Made by a program: the position numbers and the translations under genes. The notes under the pieces were generated by a model. That model did not search any database, was not told where the DNA came from, and saw only the letters and a list, made by a program, of their open reading frames with translations. From NCBI RefSeq assembly GCF_017614965.1, contig NZ_WVUG01000062.1, positions 1 to 34,536 on the forward strand: a DNA stretch of 34,536 nucleotides, written 5' to 3'. Shown in pieces: positions 7,827 to 14,915 of the stretch (position 1 is the stretch's first letter; each line of letters opens with the position of its first letter). Source of the stretch: Streptomyces griseorubiginosus (GTDB lineage Bacteria; Actinomycetota; Actinomycetes; Streptomycetales; Streptomycetaceae).

Positions 7827-9098
7827 CTACCGCACGAAGGTGATCGGGTACGGCGACGGACCGCCGTCCAGCAGATGGTCGTCACGGCCCTTGAGGAACC
7901 GGTCGAAGAACGAGGCCACCAGCGCCCGGTTGGCCGCCACCGCTCGGTGTGCGTCGACCGTCCCGACCGCCGCGTCCAGCGTCGCCGCCGGGACCCTGCC
8001 CGCCAACTGCGGCAGCAGCGCCTCGGCGTCCGTGAACGAGGCGTGCACGGAGTCGTCCAGCGTCACGTCGGCCTTCCAGCCGCGCTGGTGCGCCCAGAAC
8101 GACGCCCACGACGGCTCGCGGCGCACATCGCTCCCGTCGTCCGCCGAGCTGTTGCCCATCAGCAGAAACGGCCGGTCCAGTCCGTGCAGGGCGACCTCGC
8201 TGAGGTTGGTTCCGTCGGGCTTGGAGGTGTACTCCAGCGTGCCGTCCAGATCGACGCCGGCGTTGATCCGCCGATCGCCGTACATCGTGTTCGCCGCCGT
8301 GAACCCGCCGGCGGAGTGCCCGAACATGCCGATCCGGTTCAGGTCCATGCCGTCGCTGAGCCGCTTCGGCAGACTCGTCAGCCGGTCCAGCACCAGTTCG
8401 GTGTCGGCGATGCGCGTGTCCATCAGCTTCGTGAAGAACGCCAGGGTCGTGCCGTTGCGGAACGCCTGGTCCCAGGCCGCCGTCATCGGCCCGTTGCCCA
8501 CCACATGGCCGTCCGGGAACTGCACCGCCGGGGCCTCCCCCGTGTGATCGACGCTGACCACCACATAGCCGCGCGAGGCGAGGTCCTCGGCCAGGGACAC
8601 GTTCCAGCCCCTCGGGTCACCGGCGCCGGGCGAATACAGGACGACCGGGAAACGGCCCGGTGCCATGGCGGCGTCCGCGACCGAGTGCGTCCTCGTGGCG
8701 GCCCAGTCCACCAGACCGGCCGGCAGCATGTCGCCCTCCTCGACCGCCGCACCGGTCGCCGCGGCCACGGCCGGCGGGAACTGCTTCGTGAAGGGCCGCC
8801 CGCCCGTGTGCACCGCCGGGTAGAACACGCTGATCATCAGCTCCCGGTAGGGCCGGCCGGCCACCCACGGGTCCGCGCGCTTGCCGTCGACGAGCCGGAA
8901 GGACGACACTCCGGTGGCATGACGGCCGCGCGGCGCCGGCAGCGTGAGCGTCACCCCCTTCGCAGGCTTCGACGACCCCGCCGACGCCGGCGCGGCGTGC
9001 GAGGCGGACACGGCCGAAGCGGGGACGACGGCCGTCCCGGCAAGACCGGGGACGACGAGGCCGACCAGACAAGCGGCGACGAGACGAGAGCTGCGCAT
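7827..9098 (-). CDS. Secreted alpha/beta hydrolase, PAF-acetylhydrolase/PETase-like fold
   Basis: 423 residues. The signal peptide (MRSSRLVAACLVGLVVPG...) probably cleaves near residues 30-35. The catalytic nucleophile is S262 in GMFGHSAGGFTAAN. The aspartate is likely in GVDLDGTLEY (283 or 285) and the histidine in DDSVHASFTDA. The oxyanion region is LYSPGAG. The arrangement matches actinomycete lipase/esterase proteins annotated as 'alpha/beta hydrolase, platelet-activating factor acetylhydrolase-like'. Substrate unknown. The ATG at 9098 is chosen because the signal peptide starts there and GAAGGA precedes it; the longer open frame to 9209 adds non-hydrophobic residues. It is divergent from an HxlR regulator, with two inverted repeats in the 225-bp gap, so HxlR control is plausible. 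Confidence 0.85.
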   Translation of the reverse strand: MRSSRLVAACLVGLVVPGLAGTAVVPASAVSASHAAPASAGSSKPAKGVTLTLPAPRGRHATGVSSFRLVDGKRADPWVAGRPYRELMISVFYPAVHTGGRPFTKQFPPAVAAATGAAVEEGDMLPAGLVDWAATRTHSVADAAMAPGRFPVVLYSPGAGDPRGWNVSLAEDLASRGYVVVSVDHTGEAPAVQFPDGHVVGNGPMTAAWDQAFRNGTTLAFFTKLMDTRIADTELVLDRLTSLPKRLSDGMDLNRIGMFGHSAGGFTAANTMYGDRRINAGVDLDGTLEYTSKPDGTNLSEVALHGLDRPFLLMGNSSADDGSDVRREPSWASFWAHQRGWKADVTLDDSVHASFTDAEALLPQLAGRVPAATLDAAVGTVDAHRAVAANRALVASFFDRFLKGRDDHLLDGGPSPYPITFVR

Positions 9099-9216
9099 GG
9101 AGGTTCCTTCGGATGCGGCGCTGCGGTGCTCGGACACCTCGACCTTCGCAACACGCCCCTCCATGAACCATCGTGCTGCCAGGCCTTTCCCCCCTCGGGA
9201 AATCCCCACCGCGGCA

Positions 9217-9232
9217 GGGCGGTTGACCGCCC
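9217..9232. promoter_or_regulatory. Perfect 7-2-7 inverted repeat between hydrolase and HxlR genes
   Basis: GGGCGGT-TG-ACCGCCC. It lies about 120 nt upstream of the hydrolase start and just left of the larger HxlR-side palindrome. It could be a second operator or an antisense hairpin; only the symmetry is seen. Confidence 0.35.
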
Positions 9233-9243
9233 GATGACCTCGG

Positions 9244-9281
9244 TCTCCTGTGGTTACCGAGGAACCACAGGAGAGTAGTAT
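9244..9281 (+). promoter_or_regulatory. HxlR promoter with 12-bp-arm operator
   Basis: TCTCCTGTGGTT (9244-9255) and AACCACAGGAGA (9263-9274) are perfect inverted arms around a 7-nt spacer. A possible -35 TTACCG (9254-9259) is 16 nt from TAGTAT (9276-9281). The palindrome overlies the -35 and spacer, so binding would repress the gene. HxlR proteins commonly autoregulate through such sites (family knowledge). Confidence 0.65.
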
Positions 9282-9323
9282 CTGTTCGTTCGGGAAAGTG
9301 CTGCTCAGTCACTGGGAGATCCG

Positions 9324-9704
9324 ATGGGAACCAAGCAGGTCGGTGGCTCGGTCGACGCGGCGGATCTGCGGCGGGCGGACTCGTTGGCGCGGGAGATCTT
9401 CTCCGACGTGGCCAACAAGTGGGCGTTCCTGATCATCGAGGCGCTCGGCGAGGGCACCCTCCGCTTCACCGAACTGCGCAACGAGATCGAGGGCGTCAGC
9501 CACAAGATGCTCACCCAGAACCTGCGGATGCTGGAGCGCAACGGCCTGGTGGAGCGGACGGTGCACCCCACCGTCCCGCCCCGGGTCGAGTACACCCTGA
9601 CCGACGCCGGCCAGGGATTGCGGGCGACGGTCGACAGCATGTGCGACTGGACTCACCGGTACTTCGGCCACATCGAGGCGGCTCGCAGCCGTTTCGACGC
9701 CTGA
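9324..9704 (+). CDS. HxlR-family winged-helix transcription regulator
   Basis: 126 residues, a single HxlR domain: ANKWAFLIIEALGEGTLRFTELRNEI, recognition helix VSHKMLTQNLRMLERNGLVERTVHP, then the wing VPPRVEYTLTDAGQGL. The N-terminal cysteine used by many redox-sensing HxlR proteins is absent; the only Cys is near the C-terminus (SMCDWTHRY), so thiol sensing through the usual site is unlikely. ATG at 9324 with GGGAG 5 nt upstream. A 12-bp-arm palindrome lies over its own promoter and a divergent secreted hydrolase is next to it; a nitrobindin-like gene follows from its own promoter. Targets are inferred only from position. Confidence 0.92.
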   Translation: MGTKQVGGSVDAADLRRADSLAREIFSDVANKWAFLIIEALGEGTLRFTELRNEIEGVSHKMLTQNLRMLERNGLVERTVHPTVPPRVEYTLTDAGQGLRATVDSMCDWTHRYFGHIEAARSRFDA

Positions 9705-9728
9705 CGCAGGGGGCGGCGGCCCTAGGCT
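9701..9728 (+). promoter_or_regulatory. Probable promoter of the nitrobindin-like gene
   Basis: CTGACG (9701-9706) and TAGGCT (9723-9728) are separated by 16 nt, overlapping the end of the HxlR gene and 36 nt before the GTG. This suggests the downstream gene can be transcribed separately from hxlR. Confidence 0.45.
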
Positions 9729-9764
9729 CTGCCCCGGCACCGGCACAACCCGAGGAGCGCAGCC

Positions 9765-10307
9765 GTGTTCGACGTCGTAGCGGAGTACCCGTATCCCGAG
9801 AGCCGACGACCGGACGCGGCTCCCCAGCCGCACGAGCTGCTGCAACCCGTGCTCGGTCTGCTCGGGGTGTGGCGCGGGCGCGGCGAGGGCGAGTATCCGA
9901 CGCTCGATGCCGACTTCTCGTACGCGCAGGAGGTCACCTTCAGCCACGACGGTCGGCCCTTCCTGCGGTACGAGGCCCGGGCGTGGCTGATCGACGCCGA
10001 TGGTGCGCCCGTGCGACCGGCGGCGCGCGAGAGCGGGTGGTGGCGGCTGCAGCCGGAGGGCCGGGTGGAGGCGCTGATCACCCAGCCGGCCGGGATCGCC
10101 GAGATCGCGGTGGGCCGGGCGGCCGACGGTGTGGTCGACCTCGCCACCGACAGCGTGGCCGTGACTCCCACGGCCAAACAGGTCGACGCCACCCGCCGCC
10201 GCTACACCCTCACCGACGAGGACACCCTCGCGTTCGTCCACGACCTGGCGGCGGTCGGTCAGCCGTTGCGGCATCACCTGTCGGCGACGTTGCGCCGCGA
10301 GCGGTAG
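9765..10307 (+). CDS. Nitrobindin-like heme-binding beta-barrel protein (THAP4-type)
   Basis: 180 residues. The diagnostic loop is LLGVWRGRGEGEYPT (32-46), followed by a beta-barrel pattern (FSYAQEVTFSHDGRPFLRYEARAW begins it, ESGWWRLQPEG follows) and a C-terminal histidine pair in AAVGQPLRHHL, where the heme-ligating histidine of nitrobindins sits. Members bind ferric heme in the barrel and isomerise peroxynitrite to nitrate (established for mycobacterial and human members); here this is inferred. GTG at 9765, with GAGGAG 8 nt upstream. It ends 37 nt from a convergent XRE regulator gene. Confidence 0.85.
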   Translation: MFDVVAEYPYPESRRPDAAPQPHELLQPVLGLLGVWRGRGEGEYPTLDADFSYAQEVTFSHDGRPFLRYEARAWLIDADGAPVRPAARESGWWRLQPEGRVEALITQPAGIAEIAVGRAADGVVDLATDSVAVTPTAKQVDATRRRYTLTDEDTLAFVHDLAAVGQPLRHHLSATLRRER

Positions 10308-10320
10308 GTCGGGGCGGCCT

Positions 10321-10366
10321 TTCAGTTCCCGGATACGGCCCGGTTCAGTTCTCGGATGCTGCCCGG
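10321..10366. repeat. 23-bp imperfect tandem duplication across the XRE gene stop codon
   Basis: 10321-10343 and 10344-10366 agree at 20 of 23 positions (unit starting TTCAGTTC and ending GCCCGG). The right copy holds the last codons and the TGA stop of the minus-strand XRE gene; the left copy is a duplicate just past the stop. It looks like replication slippage. Confidence 0.75.
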
Positions 10367-11199
10367 TCACGGTCGGGCTGGTCGGCCGTGAGGCTTCCCA
10401 GGAGGGCGAGGGCCTGTTCCGAGGTGCTGCCGGGGGCGGCCTGGTAGACGACCAGTTGCTGGCCGGGGGCGCTGTTGACGGTCAACGACTCGTAGTCCAG
10501 GGTCAGTTCACCCACGAGGGGATGCTGGAAGCGTTTGGTCTCGTGGGTCTTCTGGCGGATGTCGTGGCGGGCCCACAGGCGCCGGAACTCGGGGCGCTTC
10601 AGGGAGAGTTCGCCGACCGTGCGGATCAGGCGGGGGTCGTCGTGGCCCGTGCCCGCCGACGAGCGCAGTCCGCCGACGGTGTTGACGGCGACCCGCTCCC
10701 ACTCCGGATAGAACGTGCGCGCGTCCGGATCCAGGAAGACCAGCCGCACCAGATCCTCGCTGTGGGTGTGGCCGGCGAAGAGGGCCTTGCCGAGGGTGTT
10801 GTGGGCGACAACCGTCAGGCAGTGGTCCAGGACCACGGCCGGGGTGCGGTGCCAGTCGTGCATCATCCGCAGCAGGACCGGGCTGACCCGCTCGGCCCGT
10901 GCGCGTGACGTGGACCGTTTCGGAGCCGGGCGTGCCAGGCGGTGCAGATGGTCTGCGGCTTCCACGTCCAGGCGCAGGGCCTGGGCCAGGGCGTCGACCA
11001 CCTGGGCGGAGGGGTGCCGTTCGCGGCCCTGCTCCAGCCGTACGTAGTAGTCCGAGCTGACACCGGCCAGCAGCGCGACCTCTTCCCGGCGCAGCCCCGC
11101 GACCCGGCGCCGGCCCGTGACCGGCAGGCCACTGTCCTCGGGGCTCACCAGGGCGCGCCGGGCACGCAGGTAATCGCCGAGCGGGTTCGCGCTGTCCAT
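10345..11199 (-). CDS. XRE-family regulator with MmyB-like ligand-binding domain
   Basis: 284 residues. The N-terminal helix-turn-helix (about 33-75) contains RRVAGLRREEVALLAGVSSDY and YVRLEQGRERHPS. The C-terminal MmyB-type PAS-like domain (about 105-270) contains HDWHRTPAVVLDHCLTVVAHN and LDPDARTFYPEWE. This class, very common in Streptomyces, usually sits next to and controls a single oxidoreductase gene; here an SDR gene is divergent. The ATG at 11199 is 7 nt after a -10-like TAGGGT with no Shine-Dalgarno, so the mRNA is probably leaderless; the longer frame to 11238 is unnecessary. The 3' end overlaps a tandem duplication. The ligand is unknown (fatty-acid-like ligands are known for MmyB). 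Confidence 0.92.
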   Translation of the reverse strand: MDSANPLGDYLRARRALVSPEDSGLPVTGRRRVAGLRREEVALLAGVSSDYYVRLEQGRERHPSAQVVDALAQALRLDVEAADHLHRLARPAPKRSTSRARAERVSPVLLRMMHDWHRTPAVVLDHCLTVVAHNTLGKALFAGHTHSEDLVRLVFLDPDARTFYPEWERVAVNTVGGLRSSAGTGHDDPRLIRTVGELSLKRPEFRRLWARHDIRQKTHETKRFQHPLVGELTLDYESLTVNSAPGQQLVVYQAAPGSTSEQALALLGSLTADQPDRDRAASEN

Positions 11200-11206
11200 G
11201 GCCACA

Positions 11207-11264
11207 ACCCTAGGCACGTGCACCCCGGGAGGGGACACCGGATGGTGGCCGTAGTACTCCTACG
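11207..11264. promoter_or_regulatory. Divergent XRE/SDR control region
   Basis: On the minus strand TAGGGT (11212-11207) is 7 nt before the XRE ATG, consistent with a leaderless start. On the plus side CGTAG-TACTC-CTACG (11250-11264) is a perfect 5-5-5 inverted repeat between the divergent genes and a candidate operator. A TACGAT (11261-11266) inside it could be the SDR -10. Confidence 0.45.
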
Positions 11265-11327
11265 ATCGGCGCTCGGCGGAGAGCGGCGGTCTGGTTCGGC
11301 GATCCGGCCGGCACCAGGCTCAGCGGC

Positions 11328-12146
11328 ATGACTTCTTCATCTCCCCACGGGGACACCGCAGTTGCGACCTACGACACCCACCGCCTTGCCCCGCCTCTGA
11401 CCGGTCGGGTCGCCGTCGTCACTGGCGCCTCCAGCGGCATCGGCGCCGCCACCGCCCGCCGGCTGGCGGCCGGGGGTGCCGATGTCGCCCTGCTGGGCCG
11501 CCGCGAGGACCGGCTCGAGGAACTGGCCGAGGAACTCAGGGCGACGGCGTCCGGCACCGTCCTCCCGTTCGCCGTCGACCTCACCGATGCCGAGGCGCTC
11601 GACGGCGTCGCCGAGGCCGTCGGCTCGGGTCTGGGCCGGGTGGATCTCGTCGTGGCCAACGCCGGGGCGATGCTCGGCGCTCCCTTCGAGGCGGCCCGGA
11701 CCGATGAATGGGACCGCATGCTCGACGTCAACCTGCGCGGTGTGCTGCACACCGCGCGGGTCTTCCCCGGGGGTCTGCTCGGCGCCGCGGCCGAGGGGCG
11801 TCCCGCGGATCTGGTCCATGTCGGCTCGGTGGCGGCCCACTCTCTCTACCCCAACTGGTCGGTGTACTGCGCCACCAAGGCCGCGATCGCCCACCTCACC
11901 CGCAATCTGCGCGCCGAACTGGGCCCCCGCGGAGTTCGCGTGCGCAACGTCGAACCAGGTGTGACGGTCACGGAACTCGGCGCGGACATGCGGGACGACG
12001 ACATGCGGACGACGCTGGACCGGATGCGCAGCGATCTGCGTCCGCTGGCCGCCGAGGACGTGGCCGAGGCGATCGCCTTCTCCGCCGCCGCGCCGGCGCA
12101 CGTCAACATCGCCGAAATCGTGGTGGTGCCCGTGCAGCAGGGCTGA
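11328..12146 (+). CDS. SDR-family NAD(P)-dependent oxidoreductase
   Basis: 272 residues, classical short-chain dehydrogenase. It has the cofactor motif TGASSGIG (32-39), NAG (111-113), the catalytic serine S167 in VGSVAAHS, and Y180/K184 in YCATK. Arginines after the first beta strands (LLGRRED) suggest NADP preference. The ending AEIVVVPVQQG matches the 'NADP-dependent 3-hydroxy acid dehydrogenase YdfG-like' group. ATG at 11328; the ribosome site is weak. Divergent from an XRE/MmyB regulator, a pairing seen repeatedly in Streptomyces, so regulator-controlled expression is likely. Substrate unknown. Confidence 0.92.
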   Translation: MTSSSPHGDTAVATYDTHRLAPPLTGRVAVVTGASSGIGAATARRLAAGGADVALLGRREDRLEELAEELRATASGTVLPFAVDLTDAEALDGVAEAVGSGLGRVDLVVANAGAMLGAPFEAARTDEWDRMLDVNLRGVLHTARVFPGGLLGAAAEGRPADLVHVGSVAAHSLYPNWSVYCATKAAIAHLTRNLRAELGPRGVRVRNVEPGVTVTELGADMRDDDMRTTLDRMRSDLRPLAAEDVAEAIAFSAAAPAHVNIAEIVVVPVQQG

Positions 12147-12164
12147 CCCCGAACGGTCGATCAT

Positions 12165-12178
12165 GGCGAGAACTCGCC
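12165..12178 (+). terminator. Short hairpin after the SDR gene
   Basis: GGCGAG-AA-CTCGCC, with flanking ATG/CAT partly extending the stem, 18 nt after the SDR stop. A modest stem; terminator function is a guess. Confidence 0.4.
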
Positions 12179-12204
12179 CATGGATGACCGGAGTCGATCG
12201 TCGA

Positions 12205-12269
12205 TAATTGAGAATTATTCAATTACCGGCGGTAAGCCCTTGATTCCGTGTGGTGCTTGCCCGTAGACC
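12205..12269 (+). promoter_or_regulatory. AT-rich palindrome and promoter upstream of the MHYT gene
   Basis: TAATTGA (12205-12211) and TCAATTA (12219-12225) flank GAATTAT. This is a strikingly AT-rich symmetric element in a GC-rich region. It lies 14 nt upstream of a TTGATT (12240-12245) that is 18 nt from TAGACC (12264-12269). The spacing fits a regulator bound just upstream of RNA polymerase (inference). Confidence 0.5.
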
Positions 12270-12308
12270 TTGCTCCACAACCGCCGCGGCTCTGGGGGGA
12301 GTTGGCGT

Positions 12309-13205
12309 ATGCAAGGCACGATCGACGGGTTCCGCTATGGCGCGGTGACCCCGGTGGCGGCCTATCTGATGGCCTGCCTGGGAGGGGCGCTCGGACTGCG
12401 GTGCATCGTCCGCTCCCTGCTCAACCAGCAGTCCTGGAAGCCGGGTTGGCTGGCGCTGGGCGCGGCGTCCATCGGCTGCGGGATCTGGACGATGCACTTC
12501 ATCGCGATGCTCGGCTTCCAGGTCGCACAGACCGGGATCCGCTACGACGCGGGTCTGACACTGCTGAGTCTGGCCGTGGCGATCGTCGTGGTCGGCATCG
12601 GCGTGTTCATCGTCGGCTACCTGGGGGCCGGCCGCGTGACGTTGGGCGTCGCGGGTGTGATCACCGGCCTGGGCGTCGCCGCGATGCACTACCTCGGCAT
12701 GGCCGCCATGCAGGTCAACGGGGACATCGTGTACGACACCGCCACCGTCGGCCTGTCGGTGCTGATCGCGATCGTCGCCGCCACCGCCGCACTGTGGGCG
12801 GCGGTCTCCGTCCGCGGTTTCCTGGCGAGCCTCGGCGCCAGCCTGGTGATGGGCGTGGCCGTGTCCGGCATGCACTACACGGCGATGGCCGCGGTCAGCG
12901 TCCATCTGCACGGCTCCGGCACCTTCGCGGGCGACTCGCCCACGTCCCTGCTGCTGCCCATGCTGCTGGGACCGGCGGTCTTCCTGCTGCTGGCCGGTGT
13001 GGTCGTCATGTTCGACCCGCTGCTGGTGCTGGGCGACGGCGAGTGGAACAGGTCGCCGTCACCGCCGCAGGCGGCCTCGCCCGCGCCACAGCCCGACGGC
13101 ACGTTCCTCGGCGGTCCCGCCGTGACCGCGCGGGCCCGGCAGGAGACGTACGGCACCGCACCCGCCGCACCGCAGTGGGCCCCGCCGCGCGCCGACGAGT
13201 GGTGA
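12309..13205 (+). CDS. MHYT-domain integral membrane sensor protein
   Basis: 298 residues with about seven membrane segments and the three MHYT motifs: MHFIAMLGF (62-70), MHYLGMAAM (126-134) and MHYTAMAAV (188-196). The MHYT domain is a predicted membrane sensor, proposed to bind copper through its Met/His residues and to sense O2, CO or NO (family proposal, not proven here). No GGDEF/EAL output domain is attached; the C-terminus (about 245-298) is a Pro/Ala-rich cytoplasmic or external tail. The ATG at 12309 is chosen because GGGGGGAG precedes it by 7 nt; the open frame extends to 12270 without a ribosome site. Downstream lie the crt gene remnants on the other strand. Confidence 0.9.
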   Translation: MQGTIDGFRYGAVTPVAAYLMACLGGALGLRCIVRSLLNQQSWKPGWLALGAASIGCGIWTMHFIAMLGFQVAQTGIRYDAGLTLLSLAVAIVVVGIGVFIVGYLGAGRVTLGVAGVITGLGVAAMHYLGMAAMQVNGDIVYDTATVGLSVLIAIVAATAALWAAVSVRGFLASLGASLVMGVAVSGMHYTAMAAVSVHLHGSGTFAGDSPTSLLLPMLLGPAVFLLLAGVVVMFDPLLVLGDGEWNRSPSPPQAASPAPQPDGTFLGGPAVTARARQETYGTAPAAPQWAPPRADEW

Positions 13206-13248
13206 CCTCCGAAGGGTGCACGGCCCGGTCACTCGTCCGGCGACGCGC

Positions 13249-13420
13249 TCACCCCGGCCGCCCCACCCGAGCTGCCCCTTTCGGGTTCTCGGCACGGCGC
13301 GGACGCAGACGGCCGTGGTTGGGCACCGTCCACAGCGGGTGACCCCGTACTCCCCAGTCCCGCAGCAGGGCGTTGGCGGCGAGGAAGCCGCTGGTGGTCC
13401 GCGTCCCGCAGCACGGTCAC
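13249..13420 (-). pseudogene. Chimeric remnant: start of a crtT-like gene joined to the end of a crtU-like FAD oxidoreductase gene
   Basis: A ribosome site (AGGAGG, 13430-13425) and GTG at 13420 begin VTVLRDADH, like the start of the carotenoid-cluster methyltransferase, but the frame then turns to Arg/Pro-rich nonsense. In another frame, from 13392 to the TGA at 13249-13251, 47 residues begin SGFLAANALLRDWG and continue VRGHPLWTVPNHGR. That resembles the C-terminal FAD-binding tail of phytoene-desaturase-like CrtU proteins. A deletion from just after the first gene's start to near the second gene's end would explain it. Both identities are recalled from family resemblance and need a search; that the locus is broken is clear. 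Confidence 0.5.
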
Positions 13421-13493
13421 GCTGCCTCCTGGTGCGGGTCGTCGATACGTCGGGGGATGCGGGCATGCCGAGTCCGTCGCGGCACAGGGCGGG

Positions 13494-14020
13494 TCAGCGG
13501 GGGAAAGGGCGTCTGGGCAGCCCGGGCACTTCCAGGGCCGCCCGGAGCATGGGCAGGACGGGGGTGCGCAGGCCGATGGGGAGGTCTTGAGGGAGCCGGC
13601 GTGCCCATCAGGCCTGCGGGTGTTGATGCGCGCGCCCTGCGGGAGGTCTTCGATGCTCTCGACCGTGGCTTCCAGCCGTCGCACCTGCGCGCTGCGGGCG
13701 AGGTCGCGTTCGACGAGCCGCTCGAAGTCGTCCGAGCGGATCATCTTGTACGACAGGGGTGTGATGTCGTGCTCGACGGGATCGCCGGAGGGGTGGTGGA
13801 CGCGGAGGCGGTGCCACGCCCTGGTGACGGCCGCGTCGAAGCGTCCGCGGCCCGCCTCCCAGAAGCACCAGGTACGCCGGGGCGGACGCAGTGGCCCGGG
13901 CGGGGCGTCCAGCAGCACGACCGACAGGCGGCCGGACCTCGGCGGAGGGCAGGAGAGGCGGTGAGCGAGGGACAGACCCGCGGCCCCGGCCCCGATGACG
14001 GCGACGTCCGCCTCCGGCAC
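13494..14020 (-). pseudogene. crtY: Lycopene beta-cyclase, internally deleted
   Basis: From GTG 14020 (GGGGGAG upstream) the first ~139 residues are a good lycopene cyclase N-terminus: the FAD motif VAVIGAGAAGLSLAHRLS, the family motif RTWCFWE, and YKMIRSDDFERLVERDLA. After INTRRPDGHAG the frame turns to Cys/Pro-rich nonsense. In a different frame, 13586 to the stop at 13494-13496, LPIGLRTPVLPMLRAALEV resembles the C-terminal helix of the same family. An intact enzyme is about 400 residues, so some 230 residues are missing and the join is out of frame. Lycopene cyclase closes the ends of lycopene in carotenoid synthesis; this copy cannot. The N-terminal identity is firm, the C-terminal piece likely. 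Confidence 0.8.
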
Positions 14021-14026
14021 GATCGG

Positions 14027-14089
14027 TCACTCCCCCTGGGGTGCTGCCATGTCTGCTGCCATGTCTTCCGCGGTGTCTTGAGGAACCAT
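14027..14089 (-). other. Possible 20-codon leader ORF containing a 12-bp tandem repeat
   Basis: Between the sigma factor stop and the crtY remnant, an ATG at 14089 opens a 20-residue frame ending 7 nt before the crtY GTG. It includes two exact copies of a 12-bp unit (14042-14053 and 14054-14065; GACATGGCAGCA on the coding strand). No clear ribosome site was seen. It may be chance or a relic of a longer gene. Confidence 0.2.
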
Positions 14090-14171
14090 GCCCGGTGCAG
14101 TACCCCTTCGGGTGCGGATCGCCACCCGGCCGTTGTCCGTTCGGCGCAGTCGCATCGGTCGCGCAGCGTTG

Positions 14172-14816
14172 TCACGCCGCGCAGTCGACGCGTTCGTCCG
14201 TGCCGAGTCGGCGCGCGAGGCGGTGCAGCCCTCGGCGGGCGTGGCTCTTGACGGTGCCCAGCGGCCATCCGGTGAGCTCGGCGATCTGGGTCTGCGTCAG
14301 GTCGTCGTAGAAGGCGAGGTTGAGCACCCGTCGCTGCGGGGCGGGCAGGCGTGCGAGTTCGTCGGCGAGCACGACCCGGTCGATGGCCCCCTCCGGGCTC
14401 ACGGCCTCGTCGGGCGCGACCAGAAGCAGCCTGGCGCCCGCGGCGGCGACCAGTTCGGTGCGCCGGGTCCTGGCCGAGAGCGCGTCGGCGATCTTCCTGC
14501 GGGTGATGCCCATGAGCCAGCCGGGCAGCGTGCCCCGTCCGGGCGCGAACCCGGAGCGCCCGCGCCAGGCGGCGAAGAAGACCAGTTGGGTGACGTCCTC
14601 CGCCTCCTTCGCGTCCCCCAGCGAGCGCCTGGCGAGGGCGTACACCAAAGGGCCCCAGCGGCGGTGCGCGGCTTCCAGGCAGGCCTCGTCACCAGCCAGG
14701 AACCCGTCGGCGAGGTCTGCCTCTTCGATGTCCGGGCCGGCGAGCGGCTCGGGCGCGGGCAGGCGGGGAGCGGGGGCCTCGCCGATGTCCGCGCTGGTTT
14801 GCTGGGCGGTCGTCAT
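14172..14816 (-). CDS. ECF-type RNA polymerase sigma factor (LitS-like by context)
   Basis: 214 residues. Region 2 (about 38-105) includes GPLVYALARRSLGDAKEAEDVTQLVFFAAW. A linker follows, then region 4 (about 148-204) with the -35-reading helix-turn-helix DLTQTQIAELTGWPLGTVK and SHARRGLHRLARRL. ATG at 14816 with GGAGGAG 5 nt upstream; the frame is intact. Downstream on the same strand are the crtY and crtT/crtU-like remnants; upstream and divergent is a LitR-like remnant. This is the arrangement of the light-induced lit/crt locus of Streptomyces, where the sigma factor drives carotenoid genes. The LitS assignment rests on this context, not on sequence alone. No anti-sigma gene is adjacent. 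Confidence 0.9.
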   Translation of the reverse strand: MTTAQQTSADIGEAPAPRLPAPEPLAGPDIEEADLADGFLAGDEACLEAAHRRWGPLVYALARRSLGDAKEAEDVTQLVFFAAWRGRSGFAPGRGTLPGWLMGITRRKIADALSARTRRTELVAAAGARLLLVAPDEAVSPEGAIDRVVLADELARLPAPQRRVLNLAFYDDLTQTQIAELTGWPLGTVKSHARRGLHRLARRLGTDERVDCAA

Positions 14817-14880
14817 GGCTCTCCTCCGCTGGACCTTCTGGTCGCCGTGAGCTACGGCGGCCCTTCCACGGTGCAGAGGT

Positions 14881-14915
14881 GATGCAAGACGGACAACTCG
14901 CATCGTCTTTGCATC
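14881..14915. promoter_or_regulatory. Interrupted palindrome upstream of the ECF sigma gene
   Basis: GATGCAAGACG (14881-14891) and CGTCTTTGCATC (14904-14915) are inverted repeats matching over 11 bases with one extra T, around a 12-nt spacer. The element lies 65-99 nt upstream of the sigma start, between it and the LitR-like remnant, where LitR would be expected to bind. The stretch 14916-15181 beyond it holds nothing I recognise. Confidence 0.55.
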
